From NCBI RefSeq assembly GCF_029871205.1, contig NZ_SSOJ01000018.1, positions 1 through 52,323 of the forward strand: DNA of 52,323 nucleotides, given 5' to 3'. The first letter of the stretch is position 1. The number at the start of each line of letters is the position of its first letter. Positions 18,749 to 27,975 of this stretch are shown in pieces. The translations under genes were made by a program, and so were the position numbers. The notes under the pieces were generated by a model. It was not told the origin of the DNA. It did no database searches and worked only from the letters and a program-made list of their open reading frames with translations. This DNA comes from Pseudomonas sp. BN417 (GTDB lineage Bacteria > Pseudomonadota > Gammaproteobacteria > Pseudomonadales > Pseudomonadaceae).

Positions 18749-19202
18749 GGCTGTTCTCCTCGTTATTGGGATATCCAAGCGCCAAAATCGAAATGGGAAG
18801 ACTGTTTCCAACCTTTTTCAGGGTGCTTCGATAAATTTAATGATAAGTAGAATCCGAAAGATGTGTGTTGCAGGCTTTCGTCATTAGGCGAACTACTGTT
18901 ATTTCCAAAAGAAAAGGGGACAGATTTGAATGGCACTTAATTGGCCTTTCTGGGATGACCGCTCCTCTGGATTTCTGTGCAACTTGCGCCGGCCCAGGTC
19001 CAGCGGCTGGACGACAGGGACCTGCTGAAAGTCGAGGCCACCTCGCGCGTATGAGGATGGCGACTCCGGTGGAGATGAACGCCGGAACCGCCTCCTGTGC
19101 TGCCGGTAAATCGACCCGGTTCCGGCAACGAGCCTGAGCCGCAGGGGCCGCCCCCCCTTCCCCGCACCACTCGCCCCGCATTACCCCGACCAAAGACCAA
19201 CC
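18749..19202. other. Gene-free stretch upstream of acdS
   Basis: The first 170 bases are AT-rich and should hold the acdS promoter, but no convincing -35/-10 pair stands out. At 18914 a single GGGGACAGATTTGAA half-repeat occurs. From about 18975 the sequence is GC-rich; one frame reads SVQLAPAQVQRLDDRDLL before a stop, which could be the tail of a lost gene, but I cannot name it. Confidence 0.4.
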
Positions 19203-19329
19203 CCGGATACCGGCCACTTAGCATTAGCCCGGTTATTCTCCTGGCCATATGTAGGGCTTTTCATACAAAGCTCCCTCCATATGGATTCAGGCAAAAAAAG
19301 TGTTGCCATGGCCAACAGGGACGACTGGA
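19203..19329 (+). repeat. Leader cassette, copy 2
   Basis: Aligns with 16817-16932: GGCCACTTAGCATTA, TGTAGGGCTTTTCATACAA, ATTCAGGC and TTGCCATGGCC. Here the ATG frame at 19308 stays open (MANRDDWNANRWND). Confidence 0.7.
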
Positions 19330-19505
19330 ACGCCAACCGCTGGAACGATGCCCCGGAGCCCATCCGTAAACGCACCCTGCGCCCCGGTTCCCGCCACTTC
19401 GCGCCCCCTCCTCCTTGCTCAATATCGCCGGCGTCTTCTTTGTTACCCGCACTTTTCCTTATTTGCAGATCTGGATTAGTTCGCTCATCCGCAGAAATTG
19501 GATAA
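19308..19505 (+). pseudogene. Broken gene starting MANRDDWNANRW
   Basis: The frame from 19308 gives a charged start (MANRDDWNANRWNDAPEPIR) up to about residue 35, then low-complexity residues. In the +1 frame a hydrophobic stretch (SLLNIAGVFFVTRTF) begins near 19410, as if a frameshift in the proline-rich codons separates a soluble N-terminus from a membrane segment. The +1 frame ends soon after. I read it as the 5' remnant of a small membrane protein. Its identity is unknown to me. Confidence 0.45.
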
Positions 19506-19570
19506 GTGTCGTGAATAAAAATATTTCCTATATATGCCCCCCTTTGCCAACGACAGCCTGGACCCAAAGG

Positions 19571-19610
19571 TGCCGGTCGCATCGGGCAGAAACCGGCCAA
19601 GAGCAGCCAT
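19571..19610. repeat. R3 repeat fragment (GGCCAAGAGCAGCCAT type)
   Basis: A degenerate member of the family with CCGGTCGC, GGGCAGAAACCGGCC and AGCAGCCAT. Better copies lie at 20954, 25251 and 27831. Confidence 0.5.
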
Positions 19611-19679
19611 AGGGCAGCCCCAGCGCAATGACTACGCTCGGCCGAATGGACTTGCCACCGGTAGCCGCTCGGTGCGCGG

Positions 19680-20213
19680 CTAAACTCGGGCGCTTGAGGT
19701 GCCGCGAGCGTACTTCTTCTGCAGGATCATCGACGCTTCGTTGTAGGCAGTCTGGAAGGCATCGCCGCCGACCCAACTCACTGCCGTGTCTTCGTCTTCA
19801 TCGTGGAAGATCCCGCGATAGGCGATCAGTAGGCCCATCATGAAGTCGATGGCAGCGTCTTCCGCTTCCTCAGCAACCACCAGCTCCAACACCGGGTACT
19901 GCAGGAACACCAGGCACATCGCTAGTAGGCTGATGCCTTCGCTGACTTTCATCGCCTGGAACAAATCGTCGAAGTGCGCCGGATCGAAACCGTTCTCTTC
20001 AATGTCTTTGAAGTCGAAGGTGCTCAGGTCGATTTCGACATCATCGAATGGCTCGTTGACCAGCGGATTGGCCAGAAGCGGATGTACGACATTGGCCTTG
20101 GCTTTGCCCGAACGGTTCTGCTTGGCCTTGGCTTTGGCCCGCTGGGCGCGTTTTTGCTGTTTATCAGAGGAGGCCATGGAGGCGAGTTCCTTGTTCGATG
20201 CAGCCATGTTCAT
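19680..20213 (-). CDS. Conserved hypothetical protein with a basic N-terminus
   Basis: A 177-residue cytosolic protein. Residues 15-40 are strongly basic (KQQKRAQRAKAKAKQNR), then an acidic segment (FDDVEIDLSTFDFKDIEENGFD), then an alpha-helical C-terminal half. No catalytic motif is visible. I believe similar proteins occur in other Pseudomonas, but no function is known to me. In-frame ATGs at 20207 and 20177 are alternative starts; the one at 20177 has AAGGA in front. Confidence 0.7.
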   Translation of the reverse strand: MNMAASNKELASMASSDKQQKRAQRAKAKAKQNRSGKAKANVVHPLLANPLVNEPFDDVEIDLSTFDFKDIEENGFDPAHFDDLFQAMKVSEGISLLAMCLVFLQYPVLELVVAEEAEDAAIDFMMGLLIAYRGIFHDEDEDTAVSWVGGDAFQTAYNEASMILQKKYARGTSSARV

Positions 20214-20390
20214 GGCCTAGGGTAATCGGGCACAAAGTGTATTCAGTCTTGGCCAGGTTCGTCGGCCAAAGGGGCAGATTTTTCGTGCTCTAAACATTTG
20301 CTTTCGGCCAGAAGCGGACTTCAAAGCGCTCCCCGTGCACGACTCAGGTAAGCTCCCTTCCACGCAGAGCAACCACCATGGAGGGTAACG

Positions 20391-20951
20391 ATGCATTCGT
20401 TAAGCAACGAGCAAGTGCTGACAATTGCCCAGGAAAATCCCTTCAACCGCTCGTTACTCACACTCTTGCCGACGCTGGACATTCCACACTGCATGCTGAC
20501 AGCGGGTTGTCTGTTCCAGACTGTCTGGAACCATCGCTCCGGAAAACCCGCTGATTGGGGAATCAAGGATTACGACATCGCGTACTTCGATGAGAACCTG
20601 TCATGGGAAGCTGAGGATCGAGTCATCAATCGGGTTCGCCAAGCCTGCGCCCATCTCGACGTCAACGTGGAGATACGGAATCAGGCACGTGTTCACCTCT
20701 GGTATGAATCGAAATTCGGCGCCGCCTATCCGCAATTGAGAGCAGTGACAGATGGCATAGACCGCTATCTGATCAAGTCGACCTGCCTCGGAGTGGATGT
20801 CTACACAGGAAAGCTATACAGCACACACGGTCTGGATGATCTGCAAAACAACCTTCTCAGCCTGAACGAGTTGAATCCGCAGCCTGACCTGTTCAGAGCA
20901 AAGGCTGCTAGCTATCGGGAACGTTGGCCCTGGCTAACCATAGCCAGCTAA
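20391..20951 (+). CDS. Nucleotidyltransferase family protein (PF06042/DUF925 type)
   Basis: A 186-residue protein with the family's AGCLFQTVWN at residues 38-47, then WGIKDYDIAYFDENLSWEAED. The D-x-D of KDYDIAYFD is the metal-binding pair expected of the nucleotidyltransferase fold. Then come VNVEIRNQARVHLWYE and the C-terminal GLDDLQN and YRERWPWL segments. The substrate is unknown for this family. GGAGGG lies six bases before the start. It stands alone, followed by a copy of repeat R3. Confidence 0.85.
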   Translation: MHSLSNEQVLTIAQENPFNRSLLTLLPTLDIPHCMLTAGCLFQTVWNHRSGKPADWGIKDYDIAYFDENLSWEAEDRVINRVRQACAHLDVNVEIRNQARVHLWYESKFGAAYPQLRAVTDGIDRYLIKSTCLGVDVYTGKLYSTHGLDDLQNNLLSLNELNPQPDLFRAKAASYRERWPWLTIAS

Positions 20952-20953
20952 GC

Positions 20954-21011
20954 GTCCGCTTTAGGTCGACTTCTGCCCATCGCTTCGGGCAGAGATCGGC
21001 CAGAAGCGGAC
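20954..21011. repeat. R3 palindromic repeat
   Basis: The ends GTCCGCTT and AAGCGGAC are exact inverse complements. Inside are GTCGACTTCTGCCC and GGGCAGAGATCGGCC. It sits directly behind the nucleotidyltransferase gene. Confidence 0.7.
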
Positions 21012-21180
21012 CCTGCCGAGGCCTGTGATAGTTCAGACGGCAGACCAAGGGGCAAACAGGAAGGGCGGATGTAGCCCCTCAATGCAGGCCGGTTGGCGAA
21101 GACTGTACTTTGCAGGTCGTCAGTGCTGTCCGGACTGCGAGGGTTCACGGGAAAACACGCCTGACTGCCTTGAAGAACCA

Positions 21181-21864
21181 TCACAGAAGTGCTGCAACCT
21201 GCTCAGCTGTCGCTCTGGCTGACTGCGGATTCTGACCGGTCACCAACCGGGCATCGACAACGACCTTGGTTGTGAACGGTATCAGGGCTTTCTCGTACAA
21301 CGCTCCTCGCCGTTTCATCTCTTTCTCAGCGTTGTAAGGCACCTTCTTCGCGACACCAGCCAACACTTCCTCTACCCAGGAATAGCCAGTGACGCGGCGG
21401 CCGGCGACCAGCAGCGTACCGTCCGACAGCTTCGTGTTCAGCAGTCCGCAGTAGCCATGACAGACGGAAGCGACGATCCCTCCACGCTCGTAGATCTCTC
21501 GAGTGAGCCGTTGCAGGACGGCGTCATCGGGAAAGTCCCACATGACAGCATGACCGCCAGTGAAGTAGATCGCATTGAAGTCCCCAGGATCGACCTCGTC
21601 GGGCCTGGCCGTGGTCGACAACAATGCCAGGCGCGCCTTGTCGGCTAACCAGGCTTTTGCGGTGCTATCAGCATGCGGCCATTTAAGGGAGCGGGGCTCC
21701 AGCGGAGAGACTCCTCCCTTTGGACTCACGAGGTGTTGCTCGTACCCTTTCGCGGCAAACACGTGGTAGGCGTGGGTCAGTTCCGCCAACCACAAGCCAG
21801 TGGGCTCGGAAGGATCTGCATAGTGAGCGACGTTGCTTACGACGTGAAGTATGCGCTTGGTCAT
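21181..21864 (-). CDS. DJ-1/PfpI family protein (type 1 glutamine amidotransferase-like, Hsp31-like)
   Basis: A 227-residue protein with the DJ-1/PfpI fold. YFTGGHAVMWDFPDD supplies the conserved glutamine-amidotransferase loop and GGIVASVCHGYCGLL holds the nucleophile elbow cysteine (VCHG). RRVTGYSWVEE and the ending VVDARLVTGQNPQSA match the Hsp31/class III group, whose members act as glyoxalases, deglycases or holding chaperones; which applies here is unknown. The start at 21864 has AGGTGA upstream; a 62-codon extension is unsupported. A MerR-type promoter with a 19-bp spacer lies about 100 bases upstream. Confidence 0.87.
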   Translation of the reverse strand: MTKRILHVVSNVAHYADPSEPTGLWLAELTHAYHVFAAKGYEQHLVSPKGGVSPLEPRSLKWPHADSTAKAWLADKARLALLSTTARPDEVDPGDFNAIYFTGGHAVMWDFPDDAVLQRLTREIYERGGIVASVCHGYCGLLNTKLSDGTLLVAGRRVTGYSWVEEVLAGVAKKVPYNAEKEMKRRGALYEKALIPFTTKVVVDARLVTGQNPQSARATAEQVAALL

Positions 21865-21956
21865 GTTGAGATCACCTAACCGTCGGCCTCGCAGATGCCG
21901 AAGATGTGTCGCTGTCAGGAAACTTGCTTTCGGCCGCGCCACATTAGCCAGAGGCG

Positions 21957-21987
21957 ACCATAACCTTAAAGTTAAAATTAAGGTCAA
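21957..21987 (-). promoter_or_regulatory. MerR-type promoter of the DJ-1/PfpI gene
   Basis: Read on the minus strand: TTGACC (21982-21987), a 19-base spacer, TATGGT (21957-21962). The spacer holds the dyad CCTTAA-N-TTAAGG. An over-long 19-bp spacer with a central dyad is the hallmark of MerR-activated promoters. Confidence 0.72.
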
Positions 21988-22215
21988 GCCCGAACCTTCT
22001 GCCCACTGCTGATCCCTTTCCCCGCACGAGCCCATCCCACGGTACGTCACGGCATCTTGATGGCGTGGCTATCGATCACCGCAGCGGCAGTCAGGTGATG
22101 TGCTGCTCCGCGTGCAGTTGCCTGCCCGCATCGTTCTGCTGGGGGCGCCTCTGCCTCCCGCCGACAGGCACGAATCCGCTAGGCAGTGGAGGCCAAGGGT
22201 CTTGCACAGAAAAGC

Positions 22216-22246
22216 TTGACCTTAAAGTTAAGTTGAAAGTTAGGGT
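22216..22246 (+). promoter_or_regulatory. MerR-type promoter upstream of the ADC-like gene
   Basis: TTGACC (22216-22221), a 19-base spacer starting TTAAAGTTAA, then TAGGGT (22241-22246). It has the same -35 and spacer length as the two other MerR-type promoters nearby. It lies 163 bases before the acetoacetate-decarboxylase-like gene. The rest of the 21.9-22.4 kb gap shows no convincing gene. Confidence 0.62.
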
Positions 22247-22408
22247 GCTGTTGGCGGGCAAACAGGGCATGCCCAGGCAGATGGAAATTGGCTCAAGACT
22301 GGGTCAAGGAACATGAAAGGACAGCTTCGACCGAATTCCAATCTGACAAAGCGGATTTCCCTGAACGCAAAACATTGGCAATAACCCACTTGGCGGAGAC
22401 TTCAGCAA

Positions 22409-23416
22409 ATGAAAGGCGGCAGTTTTGCAGTAATAGCGGGAATACTCATGAATACCGTTTCGGCGTTCGCATGGGCAGAAAATTCAGCCGAAGTCAAAGA
22501 GACTGGGAGTACCATAATCAATATTGCCGGCCATGAAGTTCCTGTGGCCGCAGGTGGTCTGTATGACCGTTTCCGCTCCAATCCTCCTCTTGCCACGATA
22601 GAATCCGAAGCCCCTGGCGTTGACCTGAGTTGGTTCAAGGGACTCAAGAAGGCAAGGGTCGACATGGGGTTTGAATCCTACTCGCCAAACTTCTACTACA
22701 AGAACAATAGAATTACCGCGGTCTTCACGGCGGACATAGATAAGCTGAGAGAGCTGATGCCTGCTGAAGTTCTGGATAAAGTCCAACCCCTTCAGGTCTG
22801 GCCGGGCAGAGGTCTGGTCGCCTTTACCGCTTACTCTTATGAGTACTGCGACAATGACAGGTATAACGAAATTGCCCTGTCCATCGTCACGAACAAGCCT
22901 GGATCGTCAAACCTGGGTCCCATCTCCCTGATTGGTCAGTCGACGTCTAAGGATTTCTGGGGGTACGTACTGAAACTCCCGGTAAATACCGAGCTTGCAA
23001 GGGTAAGGGGCGTGGTCGGATATAACCTGCCGAAGTGGTTGACTGGTATCAATCGCCGGGACAATGACAAGTCCGTAATCTTCGAGATTGTCGATAACGA
23101 AACAGGCAAGGTTGACGTTGTCTTTGAAGGAGAGAAACTGAGTGATCCTTCAAATGAAATTGAACTGGTGACAAATAGCTTTGCAAATATCGGTCATAGC
23201 GGAGAGTTGACCTACGGCTATGCGGTATCACGTCAACTGAGTCACGCCTCCAGCACGAGTGCAGAATCGGTCAACCTCACGTTGAATGAAGGCAGCCTTT
23301 CCACGTTCATGAAGTCCCTGAAATTGGGGAAAATGATGAAGTATGAGTACGTGCCACAGTTCCAAAGCGCGCTCTATGCTCCCGAACCCCTGAAATCCAT
23401 CTTGGACAACGAGTAG
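22409..23416 (+). CDS. Secreted acetoacetate decarboxylase-like protein
   Basis: A 335-residue protein. Residues 1-23 form a signal peptide (ending FAWA), unlike the cytosolic Clostridium enzyme, so this copy should act in the periplasm. The segment VFTADIDKLRELMPAEVLDKVQPLQVWPGRGLVAFTAY is typical of the ADC fold. RVRGVVGYNLPKWL lies where ADC has its Schiff-base lysine, and a lysine is present (Lys in LPKWL). Whether it decarboxylates is unknown; ADC-fold relatives include aldolase-dehydratases. GGAG precedes the ATG. AT content is above that of the core genes. Confidence 0.8.
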   Translation: MKGGSFAVIAGILMNTVSAFAWAENSAEVKETGSTIINIAGHEVPVAAGGLYDRFRSNPPLATIESEAPGVDLSWFKGLKKARVDMGFESYSPNFYYKNNRITAVFTADIDKLRELMPAEVLDKVQPLQVWPGRGLVAFTAYSYEYCDNDRYNEIALSIVTNKPGSSNLGPISLIGQSTSKDFWGYVLKLPVNTELARVRGVVGYNLPKWLTGINRRDNDKSVIFEIVDNETGKVDVVFEGEKLSDPSNEIELVTNSFANIGHSGELTYGYAVSRQLSHASSTSAESVNLTLNEGSLSTFMKSLKLGKMMKYEYVPQFQSALYAPEPLKSILDNE

Positions 23417-23561
23417 TTGTTTCCGGGAAAGGTAAAACACCGGCACGCAATACAAACTTGCGCCAATTTCGGCTTCTGGATTCTCCGGGTAGGTCGATGA
23501 GGCTACTTCGTTCAAGTCGGGCCTTCATGGCCTGACTTGCTTTATTCGGAAGAGTTTTGCC

Positions 23562-24014
23562 TCAACCTTCCCGAGCTGGATGTAGCCGACTGGACCCAGA
23601 AACCACATTCGTTTCTTCGCGGAGGCGGTTCAGTACCCGCTGCGTGTTTTCCACGCATGGCATGCCTTCCGGCTTGTTCTCGATGCTTTCGATAGCGACG
23701 AGCAGCTGCGCCTTGTTCTGCTCCAGGCGCTTCTGCATGACCTCGATCTCGGCCACCTTGCGCTTGAGACTGTCCTGTAGCTCCCCGTGCTGCCAAGTGT
23801 TCTGGCCGACCGGCAGTAGGTGGCGGATCTCTTCCAGCGAGAAGCCTGCGGCCTGGGCCCCGGCAATGATCTCCAAAATCCAGACCGCCTCGGGGCCGTA
23901 GTCGCGATAGCCGTTTGCCTTGCGCTCAACCGAACTGATCAATCCACTGGACTCGTAAAAGCGGATGCGGGAGGCCGCCAGGCCGCTGAGCTTCGCCAGT
24001 TCACCAATTTTCAT
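23562..24014 (-). CDS. MerR family transcriptional regulator
   Basis: A 150-residue MerR regulator. The winged helix-turn-helix is MKIGELAKLSGLAASRIRFYESSGLI, with ANGYRDYGPEAV in the wing. A coiled-coil dimerisation helix follows (SLKRKVAEIEVMQKRLEQNKAQLL). The C-terminal part holds one cysteine (GMPCVENT), too few for a classic metal or SoxR-type site, so the inducer is unknown. The start at 24014 has GAGGTG upstream. It is divergent from the alpha/beta hydrolase, and the spacer-19 promoter between them is the probable binding site. Confidence 0.88.
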   Translation of the reverse strand: MKIGELAKLSGLAASRIRFYESSGLISSVERKANGYRDYGPEAVWILEIIAGAQAAGFSLEEIRHLLPVGQNTWQHGELQDSLKRKVAEIEVMQKRLEQNKAQLLVAIESIENKPEGMPCVENTQRVLNRLREETNVVSGSSRLHPAREG

Positions 24015-24034
24015 GCAGCACCTCGGAAGAAGCA

Positions 24035-24065
24035 TTGACCTTAAAGCTTACTTTAATCCTAGAGT
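24035..24065 (+). promoter_or_regulatory. MerR-type promoter of the alpha/beta hydrolase gene
   Basis: TTGACC (24035-24040), a 19-base spacer, TAGAGT (24060-24065). The spacer carries the dyad TTAAAG-N4-CTTTAA. It lies between the divergent MerR and hydrolase genes, 21 bases from the MerR start codon. Confidence 0.8.
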
Positions 24066-24249
24066 GCAATAGCGGCTAACCGACTCAACGGCTCACTGCA
24101 AGCATTCACAAGCAAAGCCAGGCGTGTATATCCGGCCGCATTTCCAGGCATCGCCCGTCGAGAAAGGTGCGGGACTCTCGCCATGAACGGTAGCTATTGG
24201 CGAACACATCGCCAGTTGCCGACCTCCACATCACACAGGAGAAGCGAAC

Positions 24250-25080
24250 ATGGGATACGTCACAACGAAGGATGGAGTAGAAATCTTCTACAAAGACTGG
24301 GGGCCGCGCGACGCCCAGGTGATCTACTTCCATCACGGCTGGCCGCTCAGTTCGGACGACTGGGATGCGCAGATGCTTTTCTTCCTGGCCCATGGCTTTC
24401 GCGTAGTCGCCCATGATCGCCGCGGCCATGGACGATCCAGCCAGATCTGGGATGGCCACGACATGGATCATTACGCCGATGACGTGGCAGCGGTCGTCAA
24501 CCACCTCGGAGTGCAGGGAGCCATCCATGCAGGGCACTCCACGGGCGGTGGTGAGGTCGTCCACTACATCGCACGGCATCGTGAAGACCCTGTTCCCAAG
24601 GCGGTCATCATCAGTGCGGTTCCGCCGCTGATGGTGAAGACCGCGAGCAACCCTGGCGGTCTCCCCAAAGATATATTCGACGATCTGCAAGCCCAGCTCG
24701 CGGCCAACCGCGCGCAGTTTTATCACGATATTCCGGCGGGTCCCTTCTACGGCTACAACCGCCCTGGAGCGAAGCCGTCGGAGGGTATCATCCGGAACTG
24801 GTGGCGGCAGGGCATGATGGGCAGCGCCAAGGCTCACTACGACGGCATCGTCGCCTTCTCCCAGACCGACTTCACCGAAGACCTTAAAAGCATCACGATC
24901 CCCGTTCTGGTGATGCATGGCGACGACGACCAGATCGTTCCCTATGAGAACTCTGGCGTGCTGTCGGCGAAGCTGCTCAAGAACAGCACACTCAAGATCT
25001 ACCCGGGGTTCTCGCACGGAATGCCCACAATCAACGCCGATACGATCAACGCCGACCTGCTTGCCTTCGTGCGAAGCTGA
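24250..25080 (+). CDS. Alpha/beta hydrolase of the cofactor-free haloperoxidase/esterase type
   Basis: A 276-residue cytosolic hydrolase. The nucleophile elbow is GHSTGGG (Ser97), the acid is Asp227 in HGDDDQIVP, and the base is His256 in GFSHGMP; HHGWPLSSDDWD gives the oxyanion region. This is the non-heme chloroperoxidase/arylesterase family; the physiological substrate cannot be read from the sequence. AGGAGAAG precedes the start. It is divergent from the MerR gene and followed by an intrinsic terminator, so it is probably a single-gene unit under MerR control. Confidence 0.9.
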   Translation: MGYVTTKDGVEIFYKDWGPRDAQVIYFHHGWPLSSDDWDAQMLFFLAHGFRVVAHDRRGHGRSSQIWDGHDMDHYADDVAAVVNHLGVQGAIHAGHSTGGGEVVHYIARHREDPVPKAVIISAVPPLMVKTASNPGGLPKDIFDDLQAQLAANRAQFYHDIPAGPFYGYNRPGAKPSEGIIRNWWRQGMMGSAKAHYDGIVAFSQTDFTEDLKSITIPVLVMHGDDDQIVPYENSGVLSAKLLKNSTLKIYPGFSHGMPTINADTINADLLAFVRS

Positions 25081-25087
25081 GTTTCGT

Positions 25088-25122
25088 GGGAGCCAGGGAG
25101 TTCTCCTCTGGCTCCCGCTTTT
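25088..25122 (+). terminator. Intrinsic terminator of the alpha/beta hydrolase gene
   Basis: GGGAGCCAG (25088-25096) pairs with CTGGCTCCC (25108-25116, one base shifted) and is followed by GCTTTTC. It starts eight bases after the stop codon. Confidence 0.8.
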
Positions 25123-25250
25123 CACGTCGGAGAATCAAACGGGAGCCGGTCGAAACGAGCGGTCAGAGCATTCAGCAACCTGGCGCACCTTTTCTGGCAA
25201 CTGGCGGTTGTGGCCAGCAGGGCAAGGAGGGGCTACGCAACGGCAGCTAT

Positions 25251-25300
25251 GGGTCGACTTCTGCCGGTCACGACCGGCAGAGATCGGCCATAAGTGGACC
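25251..25300. repeat. R3 palindromic repeat
   Basis: GGGTCGACTTCTGCCGGTC followed by GACCGGCAGAGATCGGCC and AAGTGGACC. It belongs to the same family as 20954-21011. Confidence 0.7.
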
Positions 25301-25439
25301 TTCGGGGCCGGCAATTTTCGATAGCAATGTACCGGGCGCCTGATGGCGCCCGGTTCACATCAGCCCCTATCAAACTCCGACACGGCATCGAGGACACGTG
25401 TGGAATAGACAAGTGCGGCCCCTGCATTCAGCGAGATGG

Positions 25440-25658
25440 CTACACCGAGCGCTTCAGTGCTTCTTTGGAGGGGGTGTTCCAGCGCCCGTGCTGATAGCGC
25501 TGGCTTCCGGCTCTCATCGTTTCCACGTCAGGAAACACCACAGTGGATCCGCGGTAGATCGGCGGACTCACGAAGCCGTGGTGATCTTCTGGGTGGGGGC
25601 CCGCGTGGGCCAGAATCGTGTCGGATCCCAGGTTCTTGAAATCAGTCTTCATAGCCAT
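25440..25658 (-). pseudogene. Truncated cystathionine beta-lyase (MetC) N-terminus
   Basis: 72 codons that match the start of cystathionine beta-lyases (KNLGSDTILAHAGPHPEDHH, then PPIYRGSTVVFPDVETM and RWNTPSKEALK) and stop at TAG. The full enzyme has roughly 390 residues, so the PLP lysine and most of the fold are missing. Past the stop a different frame reads GVAISLNAGAALVYS and ends near 25370, a foreign fragment I cannot assign. The stub starts 19 bases after the permease stop, so the ancestor was probably a permease-metC operon. Confidence 0.8.
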
Positions 25659-25677
25659 GTTCCGATATCTGCGGAGG

Positions 25678-27066
<1,389 letters not shown>

Positions 27067-27321
27067 AGCTGCCTCCGGGGCTACTTGTTTTTGTTGGGCT
27101 GCAGGCGGCCTGTCTCCGTGCCGAAGACGTGGGGTAAAGGCGACATCAGCACTGTGGAGAAAGCTCGGGCCGTGATTGAATGTTATTTTTTTGATCAAGA
27201 AATGTTCTTTCCTTTTGTTTTGTTTTTTCTCGATTTTGGTTAATAAAATTATCCAATCGCCACAAAGGACAGCTTCTGACACGGCTGAGGCGGACCATGA
27301 CCAATTACGGGAGAGCAAGGC

Positions 27322-27780
27322 ATGACAGAACTGGACAGCGTCGATCGCGCGATCCTGGAGATACTTCAGATCAACGGCCGGCTGACGAACGCGGAGGTGG
27401 CATCCAGGATCAACCTGTCTCCACCAGCCTGCTGGAAGCGGCTGAAACGCCTGGAAGAAGAAGTCATCGTCGGTTATCACGCCACCTTGAACCAGGAGGC
27501 CTTGGGGCTTGGCCTTTTTGCCTTCATCAGCATCACGCTGGATTCTCACTCAGAGGATGCGATGCACAAGTTCGAAGAGGGCATCCTGAAGCTGCCGAAC
27601 GTAGTGGCCTGCCACACCGTCTCGGGACGTTACGATTACCTGTTGCAGGTAGTGGTGAAGGACATGGCCGCCTTCCATGAGCTCGCCATGCATCGCATTC
27701 GGACATTGGGCAACGTCAAGGAGATGTATACCGGCTTCTCACTCAAGGAGATCAAGCGCTCGACCTGCCTGCCCATTTAG
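27322..27780 (+). CDS. Lrp/AsnC family transcriptional regulator
   Basis: A 152-residue regulator. The N-terminal helix-turn-helix is DRAILEILQINGRLTNAEVASRINLSPPACWKRLKRLEE, then the RAM effector domain with VVACHTVSGRYDYLLQVVVKD. GGAGAG precedes the start. It is divergent from the amino acid permease across a 255-base AT-rich gap (27067-27321), the expected place for its binding sites. No clear repeat was picked out there. Confidence 0.9.
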   Translation: MTELDSVDRAILEILQINGRLTNAEVASRINLSPPACWKRLKRLEEEVIVGYHATLNQEALGLGLFAFISITLDSHSEDAMHKFEEGILKLPNVVACHTVSGRYDYLLQVVVKDMAAFHELAMHRIRTLGNVKEMYTGFSLKEIKRSTCLPI

Positions 27781-27830
27781 CTTCGCTGCAAGCGGCTGCC
27801 GGCCAAAGGTAGCCGTCCTTGAAGGGCACC

Positions 27831-27919
27831 TTCTGGCCGGTTTCTGCCGGTTCCCTCCGGCAGCTATGGGGCGGTTTCTGCCGGTCGCGGCAGGCTCCAA
27901 CCGGCCAGAAGCGGCCATA
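27831..27919. repeat. R3 repeat, compound copy
   Basis: Two CTGCCGG/CCGGCAG palindromes in series (27845-27872 and 27877-27905), closed by CCGGCCAGAAGCGGCCAT. It sits between the Lrp gene and the HD-domain remnant. Confidence 0.65.
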
Positions 27920-27975
27920 TGGCAAGGGGGCACACGCTCAGAAGAGCCGAGTGGCGGCACGATCAACGCAGTGCC

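Noticed and set aside
18975-19061. Short frame reading SVQLAPAQVQRLDDRDLL
   Set aside because: It could be the tail of a lost gene, but it is too short to assign and has stops just upstream; mentioned only within the gene-free stretch.
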